Source: Bacillus spongiae
Lineage (GTDB): Bacteria; Bacillota; Bacilli; Bacillales; Bacillaceae_K
Length of the DNA: 64,000 nt
Direction: 5' to 3'
NCBI RefSeq assembly: GCF_037120725.1
Contig: NZ_JBBAXC010000007.1
Span: forward strand, 124,001 to 188,000
The notes under the pieces: generated by a model
What the model saw: the letters and a program-made list of their open reading frames with translations, nothing else
What the model was told of the DNA's origin: nothing
The model's database searches: none
Part shown: positions 35,287 through 44,755 of the stretch, in pieces
How positions within the stretch are numbered: position 1 is the stretch's first letter
Layout: every line of letters begins with the position of its first letter
Made by a program: the position numbers and the translations under genes

Positions 35287-36921
35287 ATGAAAAAAAGAAA
35301 AATGAAAAAGGTAGCAACAGCATTAACATTAAGTACGACTTTATTTGCAGCTGGAGGGATGGCATCAGCGAATGAATCTGGAAATTGGAGTCTAAGTCCT
35401 GAGATGGGAGCAGAATTGAAATCTTCAATTTCTGCATCCAATACGCCAGCCTTTGTCAAAGGGAATTTCTCTTCAGAAAAAATCAAATCTGAAAAGGATG
35501 TGGAGAAATTTTTCCAAGCAAATAAAGGTACGTTTGGAATTAATCCTAAAAAAGAGCTTATCTTTATAGAAAAAGAGACTGACGAGCTTGGTATGACTCA
35601 TTATACTTTCCAACCAGCTATTCAAAATATCCCAATTGATCAATCCCAGATTATTCTACATGTTGATGAAAACGATAATTTAGTATCAATAAACGGAGAA
35701 TTCCATGCAAACTCACCGTCGAAAGTAAAACAAAGTAAAAAACTGACTAAATCACAAGCATTGAATAAGGCTTGGAAGCATATTGATGTAGACCGAAAGC
35801 AAGCAGATAGAAAGATTGCAACACCAAAGGGTGAGACAAGCTTTCTTTCTGAGGATCAACAATTAGTTGTACTAGAGGAAAACGGAGAATATTCATTAGC
35901 TTATCATGTAACGATGCAGTTTTCTGAACCTTATATCGCAAACTGGAATGTATGGGTAAATGCAGAAAATGGGGAAGTCCTCAAGGCGGTTAACGAAGTG
36001 CATGATGTAGCTTCTACAGGAACAGGAACAGGTGTATTAGGTGACACAAAATCCTTAAATACGTATTTTTACAATAATACGTATTATCTGTTTGATGTGA
36101 CGAAACCAATGGCTGGAGTTATTCAAACGTTTGATAATAACTATAGAACTTTTGGATTACCAGGAAGTTATATGACGGATTCAGGAAACACGTTCTTTAG
36201 TGACAGACAAAAGGCTGGTGTGGATGCTCATTATTATGCTGGTGAAGTCTTTGATTATTTCTATGAAACATTTGGACGTGAAAGCTATGATGATAGGGGA
36301 GCAGATATAACATCAACTGTCCACTACGGAAGTAACTATAACAATGCAGGTTGGAATGGAAATCAAATGATTTATGGTGACGGAGATGGATTTACCTTTA
36401 CAGCTCTTTCTGGTTCAAAGGATGTCGTTGCACATGAGCTGACACATGCTGTAACAGATTATGAAGCAGATTTAGTTTATGAATTTCAGCCAGGAGCTTT
36501 AAATGAGTCTTTCTCTGACGTATTCGGTTATTTCGTAGATTCAGAGAATTGGTTATTGGGAGAAGATGTATATACACCAACGATTCCTGGGGATGCATTA
36601 AGAAGTCTATCGAATCCAACTTTATACGATCAACCTGATCATATGAATGACTTTGAAGTGTTACCAAATACGAGAGCAGGAGATTGGGGTGGAGTTCATA
36701 TCAATAGTGGAATTCCAAATAAAGCTGCTTACCATACGATTAATGCAATTGGTAAATCAAAAGCAGAGAATATTTACTATCGCGCATTAACGGTTTACTT
36801 AACACCTAACAGTCAGTTTACCGATGCACGTCAAGCACTTATTCAATCTGCTCAAGATTTATATGGTTCAAGTGAAGCGAATTCTGTTGCTTCAGCTTGG
36901 GATAGTGTTGGTGTCTTTTAA
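35287..36921 (+). CDS. Secreted thermolysin-family (M4) neutral metalloprotease
   Basis: The prepro-enzyme has 544 residues: signal peptide ending near GGMASA, an FTP/PepSY-type propeptide (about 50-240), and a mature M4 domain starting near VASTGTGTGVLGD. The zinc-binding HELTH is at 383-387, the third ligand is E407 in GALNESFSD, and the catalytic His is H471 in GGVHINSG. Length fits bacillolysin. In the B. cereus group, an M4 protease gene (nprB) lies next to plcR-papR and NprB matures PapR. The arrangement here is parallel, so this enzyme may process the ELPPVH precursor, be a quorum-controlled product, or both. AAGGAGGAG precedes the ATG. Confidence 0.93.
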   Translation: MKKRKMKKVATALTLSTTLFAAGGMASANESGNWSLSPEMGAELKSSISASNTPAFVKGNFSSEKIKSEKDVEKFFQANKGTFGINPKKELIFIEKETDELGMTHYTFQPAIQNIPIDQSQIILHVDENDNLVSINGEFHANSPSKVKQSKKLTKSQALNKAWKHIDVDRKQADRKIATPKGETSFLSEDQQLVVLEENGEYSLAYHVTMQFSEPYIANWNVWVNAENGEVLKAVNEVHDVASTGTGTGVLGDTKSLNTYFYNNTYYLFDVTKPMAGVIQTFDNNYRTFGLPGSYMTDSGNTFFSDRQKAGVDAHYYAGEVFDYFYETFGRESYDDRGADITSTVHYGSNYNNAGWNGNQMIYGDGDGFTFTALSGSKDVVAHELTHAVTDYEADLVYEFQPGALNESFSDVFGYFVDSENWLLGEDVYTPTIPGDALRSLSNPTLYDQPDHMNDFEVLPNTRAGDWGGVHINSGIPNKAAYHTINAIGKSKAENIYYRALTVYLTPNSQFTDARQALIQSAQDLYGSSEANSVASAWDSVGVF

Positions 36922-36966
36922 TTAGATAAAATCTATATGACTATCTAAATTAGGATTTGTCATGAT

Positions 36967-36999
36967 GAACCCCCTCTATTGTATGGAGGGGGTTCTTTA
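36967..36999 (+). terminator. Terminator after the M4 protease gene
   Basis: GAACCCCCTC / GGAGGGGGTTC has a loop of about 8 and is followed by TTTATT. Confidence 0.8.
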
Positions 37000-37064
37000 T
37001 TATGACACAAACATGGAGGGAGTAGGTATAGGAATGAAAGGTAGAGAGTTTCGTAAGCGTGTTC

Positions 37065-37137
37065 TTGACAGATGAATAGCATCATGGTTAGATGAGAATA
37101 ACTATATGTTAACTAATATTATTAACAAGGTTAACAA
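37065..37137 (+). promoter_or_regulatory. Biotin operon promoter and BirA operator
   Basis: TTGACA at 37065-37070 is a likely -35. Downstream, TGTTAAC (37107-37113), a 16-base spacer and GTTAACA (37130-37136) match the Firmicute BirA operator (TGTTAAC-N15/16-GTTAACA). It sits just before the bioA ribosome binding site, so biotinyl-AMP-loaded BirA would block transcription when biotin is sufficient. Confidence 0.85.
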
Positions 37138-37150
37138 AAAGGAGTGGAGA

Positions 37151-38509
37151 ATGTTGTCTCATCACGAACAGTTGATAGAAAAGAGTAAGAAATACTTGTG
37201 GTTGCCGTTTACACAAATGAAAGATTACGAGAAGGATCCTCTTATTATTGAAAGTGGAGAAGGTGTGAAGCTAAAGGATACGGAAGGGAAGTTGTATTAT
37301 GATGGTTTTTCTTCCGTTTGGTTGAACGTACATGGGCATAGAAAAAAAGAGCTAGATGAAGCCATTCGTGTACAGCTTGAAAAAATTGCCCACTCCACCC
37401 TTTTAGGTATGACGAATGTGCCAGCGACAGAGCTTGCTGAACGTTTAGTAAACCTAACACCTCCAGGGCTTGATCGTGTTTTTTATTCGGATAGTGGAGC
37501 CACTTCAGTTGAAATTGCCTTGAAGATGGCTTTCCAATATTGGAGAAATATTGGAGAGACGAAAAAACAGAAATTTGTCACAATGAATAATGGCTATCAT
37601 GGCGATACAGTTGGTGCCGTTAGTGTTGGGGATATCGATGTGTTCCATAAAGTGTATAAGCCGTTAATGTTTAATAGTTATAAAACGCCTTACCCATATA
37701 CATACCGTCATCCTTCGAATCAGGCTGAAGTGTGTCGTGATGAGTGTTTAAATGAATTAGAAACACTACTAAAGGAACGCCATGAGGAAATTGCAGCACT
37801 CATAGTCGAGCCTATGATGCAAGGTGCTGGTGGGATGATTAAAATGCCAAAAGGCTTTTTATCTGGAGTTTCAAAGTTATGCAAAGCCTATGATGTTCTT
37901 CTCATTACAGATGAAGTCGCAACAGGGTTTGGTCGAACGGGAGAACTGTTCGCGTGCAATCATGAAGGAGTAGTACCTGATATTATGACTGCTGGAAAAG
38001 GGCTTACCGGCGGTTATTTACCGATTGCGATTACGATGACAAGTGAACGTATTTATGAAGCCTTTTATGATGATTATACGAAGTTAAAAGCGTTTTTCCA
38101 TGGCCACTCTTATACGGGAAATCAGCTAGGGTGCGCGGTTGCTCTTGCCAACCTCGATTTATTTGAAAGCGAAAAAATAGTCGAAAACGTGCAGCAGAAA
38201 TCGAAAGTCATTCAAGAAACATTAACTAAATTTCATGAACTAAACCATGTAGGTGATATTAGGCAAATCGGTTTTATGACTGGAATCGAATTAGTGAAAA
38301 ATAAGCAGACGAAAGAGCCTTTTCAGTGGGAAGAACGCATGGGATATCAAGTATCGTTGAAAATGCGAGAACTAGGCATGCTGACAAGGCCGCTTGGAGA
38401 CGTCATCGTATTTATGCCACCATTGGCAAGTACGACAGAAGAACTCCAGGAGATGATGTCTATTATGTATGAAGCGATTTATACGACAACAGAAAGAGAC
38501 CGTTCCTAA
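37151..38509 (+). CDS. bioA: Adenosylmethionine-8-amino-7-oxononanoate aminotransferase BioA
   Basis: The protein has 452 residues from the ATG at 37151 (AAAGGAG upstream). An in-frame ATG at 37106 lies inside the BirA operator and is unlikely. It is a class III PLP aminotransferase with [10 protein letters not shown] near the start, [13 protein letters not shown], the [12 protein letters not shown] segment that binds the pyridine ring, and the Schiff-base lysine in [14 protein letters not shown]. It converts KAPA to DAPA in biotin synthesis, with SAM (or lysine in BioK forms) as amino donor; the donor cannot be told here. First gene of a five-gene bio operon. Confidence 0.93.
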   Translation: MLSHHEQLIEKSKKYLWLPFTQMKDYEKDPLIIESGEGVKLKDTEGKLYYDGFSSVWLNVHGHRKKELDEAIRVQLEKIAHSTLLGMTNVPATELAERLVNLTPPGLDRVFYSDSGATSVEIALKMAFQYWRNIGETKKQKFVTMNNGYHGDTVGAVSVGDIDVFHKVYKPLMFNSYKTPYPYTYRHPSNQAEVCRDECLNELETLLKERHEEIAALIVEPMMQGAGGMIKMPKGFLSGVSKLCKAYDVLLITDEVATGFGRTGELFACNHEGVVPDIMTAGKGLTGGYLPIAITMTSERIYEAFYDDYTKLKAFFHGHSYTGNQLGCAVALANLDLFESEKIVENVQQKSKVIQETLTKFHELNHVGDIRQIGFMTGIELVKNKQTKEPFQWEERMGYQVSLKMRELGMLTRPLGDVIVFMPPLASTTEELQEMMSIMYEAIYTTTERDRS

Positions 38510-39208
<699 letters not shown>

Positions 39209-39310
39209 GGTTTATTTTATGTATAAAAGACAATACACATTGATTAAAATTAGATTGGCTAGAAATGAATCGAGTTTTTATTCAAATCGTTAGGCGATAA
39301 TGAAAAAGGA

Positions 39311-39340
39311 GAGCGTATGTTGCATGACATATGCTCTTTC
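39311..39340 (+). terminator. Hairpin between bioD and bioF
   Basis: GAGCGTATGT / ACATATGCTC (one G-U) with a short loop and TTTC tail follows an A-rich stretch. It may partially terminate or shape the bioF 5' end. It overlaps the only upstream in-frame ATG of bioF. Confidence 0.45.
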
Positions 39341-40551
39341 ATAGTAGGGAGGGTATTGTCATCGATCATCAAGGCAGATGGGTAGAGGAAATGAAAGCTG
39401 AGCTAGAGGATTTAGGTTCCCGCTCTGCAAAACGTTCGCTCATTACGACAGAAAATGCAGATCAAGCGTGGCTTAAAATGGATGGACGTAAAATGTTGAA
39501 TCTTGCCTCTAACAATTATATAGGGTTAGCTGGAGATCAACGTTTGAAGCAAGCGATGATAGAAGCGATTCATCATTATGGTGTTGGAGCGACAGCATCC
39601 CGGTTAGTTGTAGGAAACCATCCCCTTTATGAAGAAGCTGAAAAGAAGCTTATTCATTGGAAGAAAGCGGAGGCAGGTCTCATTATAAACAGTGGCTATT
39701 CTGCAAATGCAGGGATCATATCTGCTTTAATGGGTCGAGATAGTGTCATTTATAGTGATAAATTAAACCATGCAAGTATAGTAGATGGGGTTATATTAAG
39801 CCGTGCACATAATAGGCGCTATCGGCATAATGACTTAAATCATTTAGAAGCTCTATTAAAAAAGGAAGAGAGAAATAAACGAAAGTTAATTGTTACAGAC
39901 ACTGTTTTTAGTATGGATGGAGATATGGCAAATCTTGCCGGGCTTGTGGAACTAAAGGAGAAATACAATGCATTATTAATGGTTGATGAAGCTCATGCAA
40001 GTGGTGTTATGGGCGAAAACGGATGTGGATGTGCTGAACAGGAAGGACTTCAAAATAAAGTAGATATCCAAGTGGGAACGTTTAGTAAAGCATTGGGTTC
40101 TTTTGGTGCATATGTTATCGGAGATAAATGGTTGATTGATTATTTAACGAATCGAATGCGTGGATTAATCTATACTACTGCCTTACCACCAGCCGTAGTT
40201 GGGTCGATTGTAAGAGCAATTGAAATTGTTCAAACAGATAAGGAGAAACGCTGTTTATTGCAGGAACTAACGAATAGATTTCGTGTGAAATTAGAGGCGT
40301 TAGGGTTTAATCTTTGTGGAAGTCAATCACAAATTGTACCTATTCTAGTCGGGGAAAATGAAAGAACAATCCAATTTGCTCGTAGGTTGCAAACTAATGG
40401 AGTTGCTGCTATTCCGATTAGGCCACCTACTGTCCCAGAAGGAGAAGCAAGAATTCGCTTTACGATTACTGCAGCCCATACGCATCAAGATGTTGATTGG
40501 GCAGTGGAAAAGATTGCCCATGTTGGCAAGGAGTTAGGAGTGATCTTGTGA
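39331..40551 (+). CDS. bioF: 8-amino-7-oxononanoate synthase BioF
   Basis: This PLP alpha-oxoamine synthase makes KAPA from pimeloyl-ACP or -CoA and alanine. Family features are LNLASNNYIGLAG, GVGATASRLVVGNHPLYEEAE, DEAHASGVMGENG and the Schiff-base lysine in GTFSKALGSFGAY. The start is uncertain: the ATG at 39331 lies in a hairpin without a ribosome site, while a strong AGGGAGGG at 39346-39353 points to a start near 39355-39361, where the in-frame codons are ATT, GTC and ATC. The next ATG (39391) would drop the conserved Trp near the N-terminus. It overlaps bioH by one base (TGATG). Confidence 0.9.
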   Translation: MLFHSREGIVIDHQGRWVEEMKAELEDLGSRSAKRSLITTENADQAWLKMDGRKMLNLASNNYIGLAGDQRLKQAMIEAIHHYGVGATASRLVVGNHPLYEEAEKKLIHWKKAEAGLIINSGYSANAGIISALMGRDSVIYSDKLNHASIVDGVILSRAHNRRYRHNDLNHLEALLKKEERNKRKLIVTDTVFSMDGDMANLAGLVELKEKYNALLMVDEAHASGVMGENGCGCAEQEGLQNKVDIQVGTFSKALGSFGAYVIGDKWLIDYLTNRMRGLIYTTALPPAVVGSIVRAIEIVQTDKEKRCLLQELTNRFRVKLEALGFNLCGSQSQIVPILVGENERTIQFARRLQTNGVAAIPIRPPTVPEGEARIRFTITAAHTHQDVDWAVEKIAHVGKELGVIL

Positions 40552-41273
40552 TGAAACAAGCTTTATTACTGCCAGGTTGGGGAATGGAAAAAGATGTGTT
40601 TTGTTCGTTAATAGAGGCATTTGAAGAGAGAGTTGAGTTCACTTTTATCGATTGGCGTGGAATCAAGACGAAGGCTGAATATGAAGCTAGAGTTATCTCG
40701 ACCTTGAGAGATATGAAGGATAAAGTTCACCTTGTTGGTTGGTCATTAGGGTCTATTGTCGCCTTAAATGTTGTCAATCAAGTGCCTGAAAAAGTAGCAG
40801 GCATCATCATTATTGGTGGAACAAGTCGCTTTACGATTGGTGATGATTATGCTTATGGTTGGCATAAGAGAATCGTAAATCGAATGAAAACAAATGTAAA
40901 ACGAGATAAGGATCAAACATTACGCTCTTTTGATCTCGCAATGTTTTCTGAAACAGAACATAAGCAAGGCTATTATGATCAGTTTGTCCAAATACGCAAC
41001 GAGCAATTTCAAGGGGATAGTACAGATTCGCTTGAAGTCGGATTACAATACTTGATTGAAACAGATGTCCGCAACATTTTGCCCATTATTAAAGTGCCAT
41101 GCCTGATTATTCATGGAGAAGAAGATGGAATTACCCCTGTTGAAGCAGGAAAATTTATCAATGAGCAAGTTGGAAGTGAATCGAGTATATATGTCTTACA
41201 AGATACTGGACATATGCCGTTTTTCACAAAGGCAGATAAATGTGCGCAGCTTATGAGGGAGTTTATGGAGTAG
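40551..41273 (+). CDS. bioH: BioH-type alpha/beta hydrolase (pimeloyl-ACP methyl ester esterase)
   Basis: This 240-residue alpha/beta hydrolase has LLLPGWGMEKDVF (oxyanion region), nucleophile elbow GWSLGS, an acid in HGEEDGITP and a His in DTGHMPFF. Its ATG overlaps the bioF stop. Placed between bioF and bioC, it should remove the methyl group that BioC adds, releasing pimeloyl-ACP. It is only distantly similar to E. coli BioH, so the symbol rests on context as well as fold. Confidence 0.8.
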   Translation: MKQALLLPGWGMEKDVFCSLIEAFEERVEFTFIDWRGIKTKAEYEARVISTLRDMKDKVHLVGWSLGSIVALNVVNQVPEKVAGIIIIGGTSRFTIGDDYAYGWHKRIVNRMKTNVKRDKDQTLRSFDLAMFSETEHKQGYYDQFVQIRNEQFQGDSTDSLEVGLQYLIETDVRNILPIIKVPCLIIHGEEDGITPVEAGKFINEQVGSESSIYVLQDTGHMPFFTKADKCAQLMREFME

Positions 41274-41283
41274 GAGGGAAAAC

Positions 41284-42099
41284 ATGATCGATAAACAATT
41301 ATTACAAAAGCGTTTTAGCCAACGAGCTGAATCTTATGATGATTTTGCAATAGTTCAAAAGAAAATGGCCATTGAATTAATTCATACGATTCCACCATTC
41401 GATGAAAATAGGAAGATTCGAATATTAGAAATAGGTTGTGGCACAGGATATTTAACTAATTTGTTGTGCGAGACATTTCCTCTGGCATCTATTATGGCAG
41501 TAGATTTAGCTCCCGGTATGATTGAAAAAGCAAAGCAACGAATAACGAACAATCAAGTGACATTTAGATGTGGTGATATTGAAGAAATGGTACTTAATGA
41601 AAGTTACGATATTATCATTTCAAATGCTACCTTACAATGGATAAATGATCTACCGAAATTGCTAAAAAAACTAGGGAACCAACTAGCAATGGGAGGGGTT
41701 CTTGCATTTTCTACTTTTGGAAATCATACCTTCCATGAATTACATACGTCTTTTGAGAATGCAAAAAAGTCACTAGCTTATGAACGTGCAAATCCACCAG
41801 GTCAATCTTTTTATACATTACAGGAACTATCCTATTTATGTAAGCAAGAATTAGGATATTTAGGGGGAGGAGATAATCCATTTTTCAGTTCTGAAAAGGT
41901 CTATGTAGAATACTTTGAAACAGTACGTATGTTTTTCTCTTCTGTAAAAAAGGTAGGTGCAAATAATAGTAACGTAGAAGGCTACTGCCAGCGACCATCA
42001 TTTTTTAAAGAGTTAATGAGGCAGTATGACGGTCATTTTCGTGATATGAACGGAGTGAAAGCCACGTATCACAGTTTGTTTATAAGGTATATAAGGTAG
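41284..42099 (+). CDS. bioC: Malonyl-ACP O-methyltransferase BioC
   Basis: This 271-residue class I SAM methyltransferase has motif I LEIGCGTGYLT, then AVDLAPGMIEKAKQR and ISNATLQWI, the last being typical of BioC. It methylates malonyl-ACP so that fatty acid synthase can build the pimelate chain. GGAGG precedes the ATG. It is the last gene of the bio operon. bioB is not in this window. Confidence 0.9.
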   Translation: MIDKQLLQKRFSQRAESYDDFAIVQKKMAIELIHTIPPFDENRKIRILEIGCGTGYLTNLLCETFPLASIMAVDLAPGMIEKAKQRITNNQVTFRCGDIEEMVLNESYDIIISNATLQWINDLPKLLKKLGNQLAMGGVLAFSTFGNHTFHELHTSFENAKKSLAYERANPPGQSFYTLQELSYLCKQELGYLGGGDNPFFSSEKVYVEYFETVRMFFSSVKKVGANNSNVEGYCQRPSFFKELMRQYDGHFRDMNGVKATYHSLFIRYIR

Positions 42100-42138
42100 T
42101 AGACTTCGGGTGAATTCAGTCTATAATCATTCAGTAAG

Positions 42139-42169
42139 ACACTACCCTTTCATAATAAAAAGGGTGTTC
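42139..42169. terminator. Probable terminator between bioC and the DUF421 gene
   Basis: ACACtACCCTTT / AAAGGGTGT has an A/T-rich loop. The T-tail is weak in both directions. Confidence 0.45.
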
Positions 42170-42895
42170 TTAATGATATAGTTTCGGAACCTTAATATTT
42201 TGTTCTTTCTTTAAAGAAATTTGTAATTGGTGGTTTTTATTAATAGAAGCAAAAAATACGTCATCTAGCTGGCTAATCCCTTGCTTCGTTAATTGTTGAA
42301 AAAGCCAAGCCGTTGAAACATTAACATCCTCTAATACCTTTGGGTATAACTTTCCATCCATTATGACAGGCAATGAAATCGGTGAAGTGCTTTGCAGCAT
42401 CCCTATACTTTCTAATGTAGCAAAGCGTTTTGCTGGTTTTTTTAAGACACTAATATTTCCGCTCGATTCAATGATAGCCGTTTCTACTTCTGACACATCA
42501 AATATATCCTTTTCTCTTAGCAGCTGAAGAATGTTATCAATAGAATATCGAATGCGTTTTAAATTTTTTTTTAGTAGCTTTCCATCTTGAATTACTATCG
42601 TTGGTTCAAAAGTCATGAGCCTGCCAATTTTCCTTTTTGATATTTTTACGTTCGCAGCTAGCCGCTGTAGGAGTCCGATAGCTAAAATTGCTACAAGGGT
42701 ATGAATATGCTCAATTTTAGGATCTGCAATATCCGCCCCAACGACAGATCCCAGCGTTAAAATAATTAAAAAATCAAAAATCGGCAATTCTCCAATAGAC
42801 CGTTTCCCCATAAAAATAGTCACAGCTAATAAGAGTGGTAAAATCGTGAAGATTCTTCCGATGACGAGTAGTGAATCCTTTAGTATTTCTAGCAT
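42170..42895 (-). CDS. DUF421 (YetF/YdfS-type) membrane protein
   Basis: The protein has 241 residues. Three membrane helices cover about residues 1-80, with the conserved TIFMGKRSIGELPIFDFLIILTLGSVVGADIAD. A soluble domain of the YetF fold follows (IVIQDGKLLKKNLKRIRYSIDNILQLLREKDIFDVSEVETAIIE). Proteins of this family are spore-associated or general membrane proteins in Bacillus, with no settled biochemical role. It is monocistronic. Confidence 0.9.
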   Translation of the reverse strand: MLEILKDSLLVIGRIFTILPLLLAVTIFMGKRSIGELPIFDFLIILTLGSVVGADIADPKIEHIHTLVAILAIGLLQRLAANVKISKRKIGRLMTFEPTIVIQDGKLLKKNLKRIRYSIDNILQLLREKDIFDVSEVETAIIESSGNISVLKKPAKRFATLESIGMLQSTSPISLPVIMDGKLYPKVLEDVNVSTAWLFQQLTKQGISQLDDVFFASINKNHQLQISLKKEQNIKVPKLYH

Positions 42896-43322
42896 AGTAA
42901 ACTCCTTTGTGAATTAAAGGTTCATAGATGCGGTTAATTTTCCAAAAAAGCAAGGAAATTATACTAGATGAGATGGTGAAAATTTGAATGGAGCGTTGGT
43001 TTGGAATAAAGTTCAACCATAAATACCTCACACTTTAATACTATTGCTAACATAAAAAAAGCTATTTTGAAAATGGTTAATCAAAATAGCTTAAGGCTAA
43101 ATGTTGGTTTTGTGAAAATTTTACCCTCCCCAATCCTTGAATAAAAGTAGAGTAGTCATGGCATTGATAGTTAATTCTTATACCAAAGCTGAAGACTTGG
43201 ATTCGCGACACTATTAAAATTCATTCCCCGTGATGTTTATTTGTATTTGTTATTCTTTGAGTTTTATTAGATTCACTCAAGTAGTCAAAGCAGTTTTCGT
43301 CTTTGAGACATACGGATAAAGA
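42896..43322. other. Intergenic stretch with a minus-strand terminator
   Basis: The only clear element is a hairpin at 43054-43092: GCTATTTTGA / TCAAAATAGC, followed on the minus strand by seven T. It is about 230 bases past the end of the phosphatase gene. No gene fills the space between them; a 17-codon frame on the minus strand is not convincing. Confidence 0.5.
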
Positions 43323-43901
43323 TTACCAATTAACTTTCAACCAACCGACCTCTTTAGGAAAATCATTTCGAGATAGTTTTTTTTCAGTAATAAATTGTCG
43401 ATAAGAAGTTATTGTTCCGTCATGAGAAACTAAATAGATTCTATTTTTACCAGTACTCTTGCACCAATTCAAAAAGACGTCTGCAATTAAGACAAACTCT
43501 TGCTCTGGTAGTTTATTTATTCCTTTTGTCCACCACTCTTTTGAAAATTCTTCTACATCAATTTCAAAATCCTTAAATTCATTTTTAATTTTTTCTTTAG
43601 CTAAAAGTTCATCACAAGGAAGAGTAGTCCACTCCTGCTTTTGAGGAAACATTCTTGGAGATAAAAATGGACTAACAATTTTTCTACAGTGTATTCCTTC
43701 ACTCCAAATTTCTACAGTTTGTAATGTTCTTCTCATAGGACTAATTAGAATTAAATCTGTCGATGATAAAGGAAACTGTGACCTAAGTGATACAGCTTGT
43801 TTCTTTCCTTGATTAGTTAATGCTGGGTCCCTCGTATTTAAGCTGTTAGGTAAATCGGTGGTATGTTCACCTTGTCCGTGTCTAATAAATACTAGTTCCA
43901 T
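43323..43901 (-). CDS. Histidine phosphatase family protein
   Basis: This 192-residue protein starts MELVFIRHGQ, with the RHG catalytic motif (His8), followed by DPALTNQGKKQA, SPMRRTLQTVEIW and a second His in LVSHDGTI. This is the phosphoglycerate-mutase-like (histidine phosphatase) fold. Small members act as phosphatases on sugar phosphates, nucleotides or other metabolites. The substrate cannot be predicted. It stands alone. Confidence 0.85.
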   Translation of the reverse strand: MELVFIRHGQGEHTTDLPNSLNTRDPALTNQGKKQAVSLRSQFPLSSTDLILISPMRRTLQTVEIWSEGIHCRKIVSPFLSPRMFPQKQEWTTLPCDELLAKEKIKNEFKDFEIDVEEFSKEWWTKGINKLPEQEFVLIADVFLNWCKSTGKNRIYLVSHDGTITSYRQFITEKKLSRNDFPKEVGWLKVNW

Positions 43902-44302
43902 CCAACTTCTCCTCTCTAAAACCTTAACTCATATATATAACATTCCTGCTCAATGCTTGAATTGTATAAGACTTGTTCATATTTCCACAACTGCTTACTA
44001 TGTACTAGCTAAAGCTATAATATCTAAGCTCGACATAAGAAACTGTATCCCAAGCTGTAGATTGTGATTTTTTCAAAGTGCTTCACTAAATAATTTAAAT
44101 AGTAATTCAGGTCGTATTATAGAGCCTATGCGACTCATTAAAGTACAACCACCAATCCCACCCCTCATTTTAGCATATATAACAGGAAAGTTTTTACATC
44201 ATTTTGAATTATCACAACCAAAGAGGCAAAACAGTGAAACATATATATGAGCGACGTTAATAAGTCATCGATTCCAAAAATAAACGATATGCACATAAAT
44301 AA
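43902..44302. other. Intergenic stretch, possible gene remnant
   Basis: No gene is called. On the minus strand a 31-codon frame (44168-44073) encodes a protein-like string with LMSRIGSIIRPELLFKLFSE but has no ribosome binding site, so it may be a relic of a longer gene. The rest is AT-rich sequence without clear structure. Confidence 0.25.
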
Positions 44303-44337
44303 ACGAAATTCGTATAGTATTTAATGAAGCGTTTCAT
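44303..44337. promoter_or_regulatory. Promoter with two candidate TetR-type palindromes
   Basis: ACGAAATTCGT (44303-44313) adjoins a TATAGT -10-like box. ATGAAGCGTTTCAT (44324-44337, one mismatch) lies just downstream. Both sit before a membrane-protein gene cotranscribed with a TetR gene, so one may be its operator. Confidence 0.4.
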
Positions 44338-44362
44338 AAATATATTTTAGGGGGATTAAAAA

Positions 44363-44755
44363 ATGAATTCGACAGTAAGAATCTCCAGAATTGTATCAAT
44401 TTATTACCTTATAACAGGTCTTGGATTTTCACTTTCAAGTGACTATTATGTAACGATGGTAGCCCATACAAGCTCAGATCCCGTTTTGATTAATCTATCA
44501 GGTATGGTCCATTTCTTTATTGGGATGACCATTCTTGTACACCATTTTAAGTGGAAGAAACCCCTTCAAATTGCAGTTTCATTGTCAGGTGTATTTTTCT
44601 TATTAAAAGGCGTATTTCTAATTGTGTTACCCGAATTGACTTTACAGACAGGGAACAATCCTGCGCAGTCCCCTTGGATCATGTCAATTAGTTTTATAGG
44701 AGTAGGATTATTAGTAGGCTATTTTGCATACTTTAGAAAATATGAAGATAAGTAA
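44363..44755 (+). CDS. Small four-helix membrane protein, unknown function
   Basis: The protein has 130 residues and four hydrophobic segments (IVSIYYLITGLGFSL, INLSGMVHFFIGMTILV, AVSLSGVFFLLKGVFLIV, WIMSISFIGVGLLVGYFAYF). GGGGG precedes the ATG at about 9 bases. The following TetR gene overlaps its end by 14 bases, so the two are cotranscribed and the regulator may control it. No family was recognised with confidence; the layout resembles DoxX-like or DUF-type integral membrane proteins. Confidence 0.7.
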   Translation: MNSTVRISRIVSIYYLITGLGFSLSSDYYVTMVAHTSSDPVLINLSGMVHFFIGMTILVHHFKWKKPLQIAVSLSGVFFLLKGVFLIVLPELTLQTGNNPAQSPWIMSISFIGVGLLVGYFAYFRKYEDK

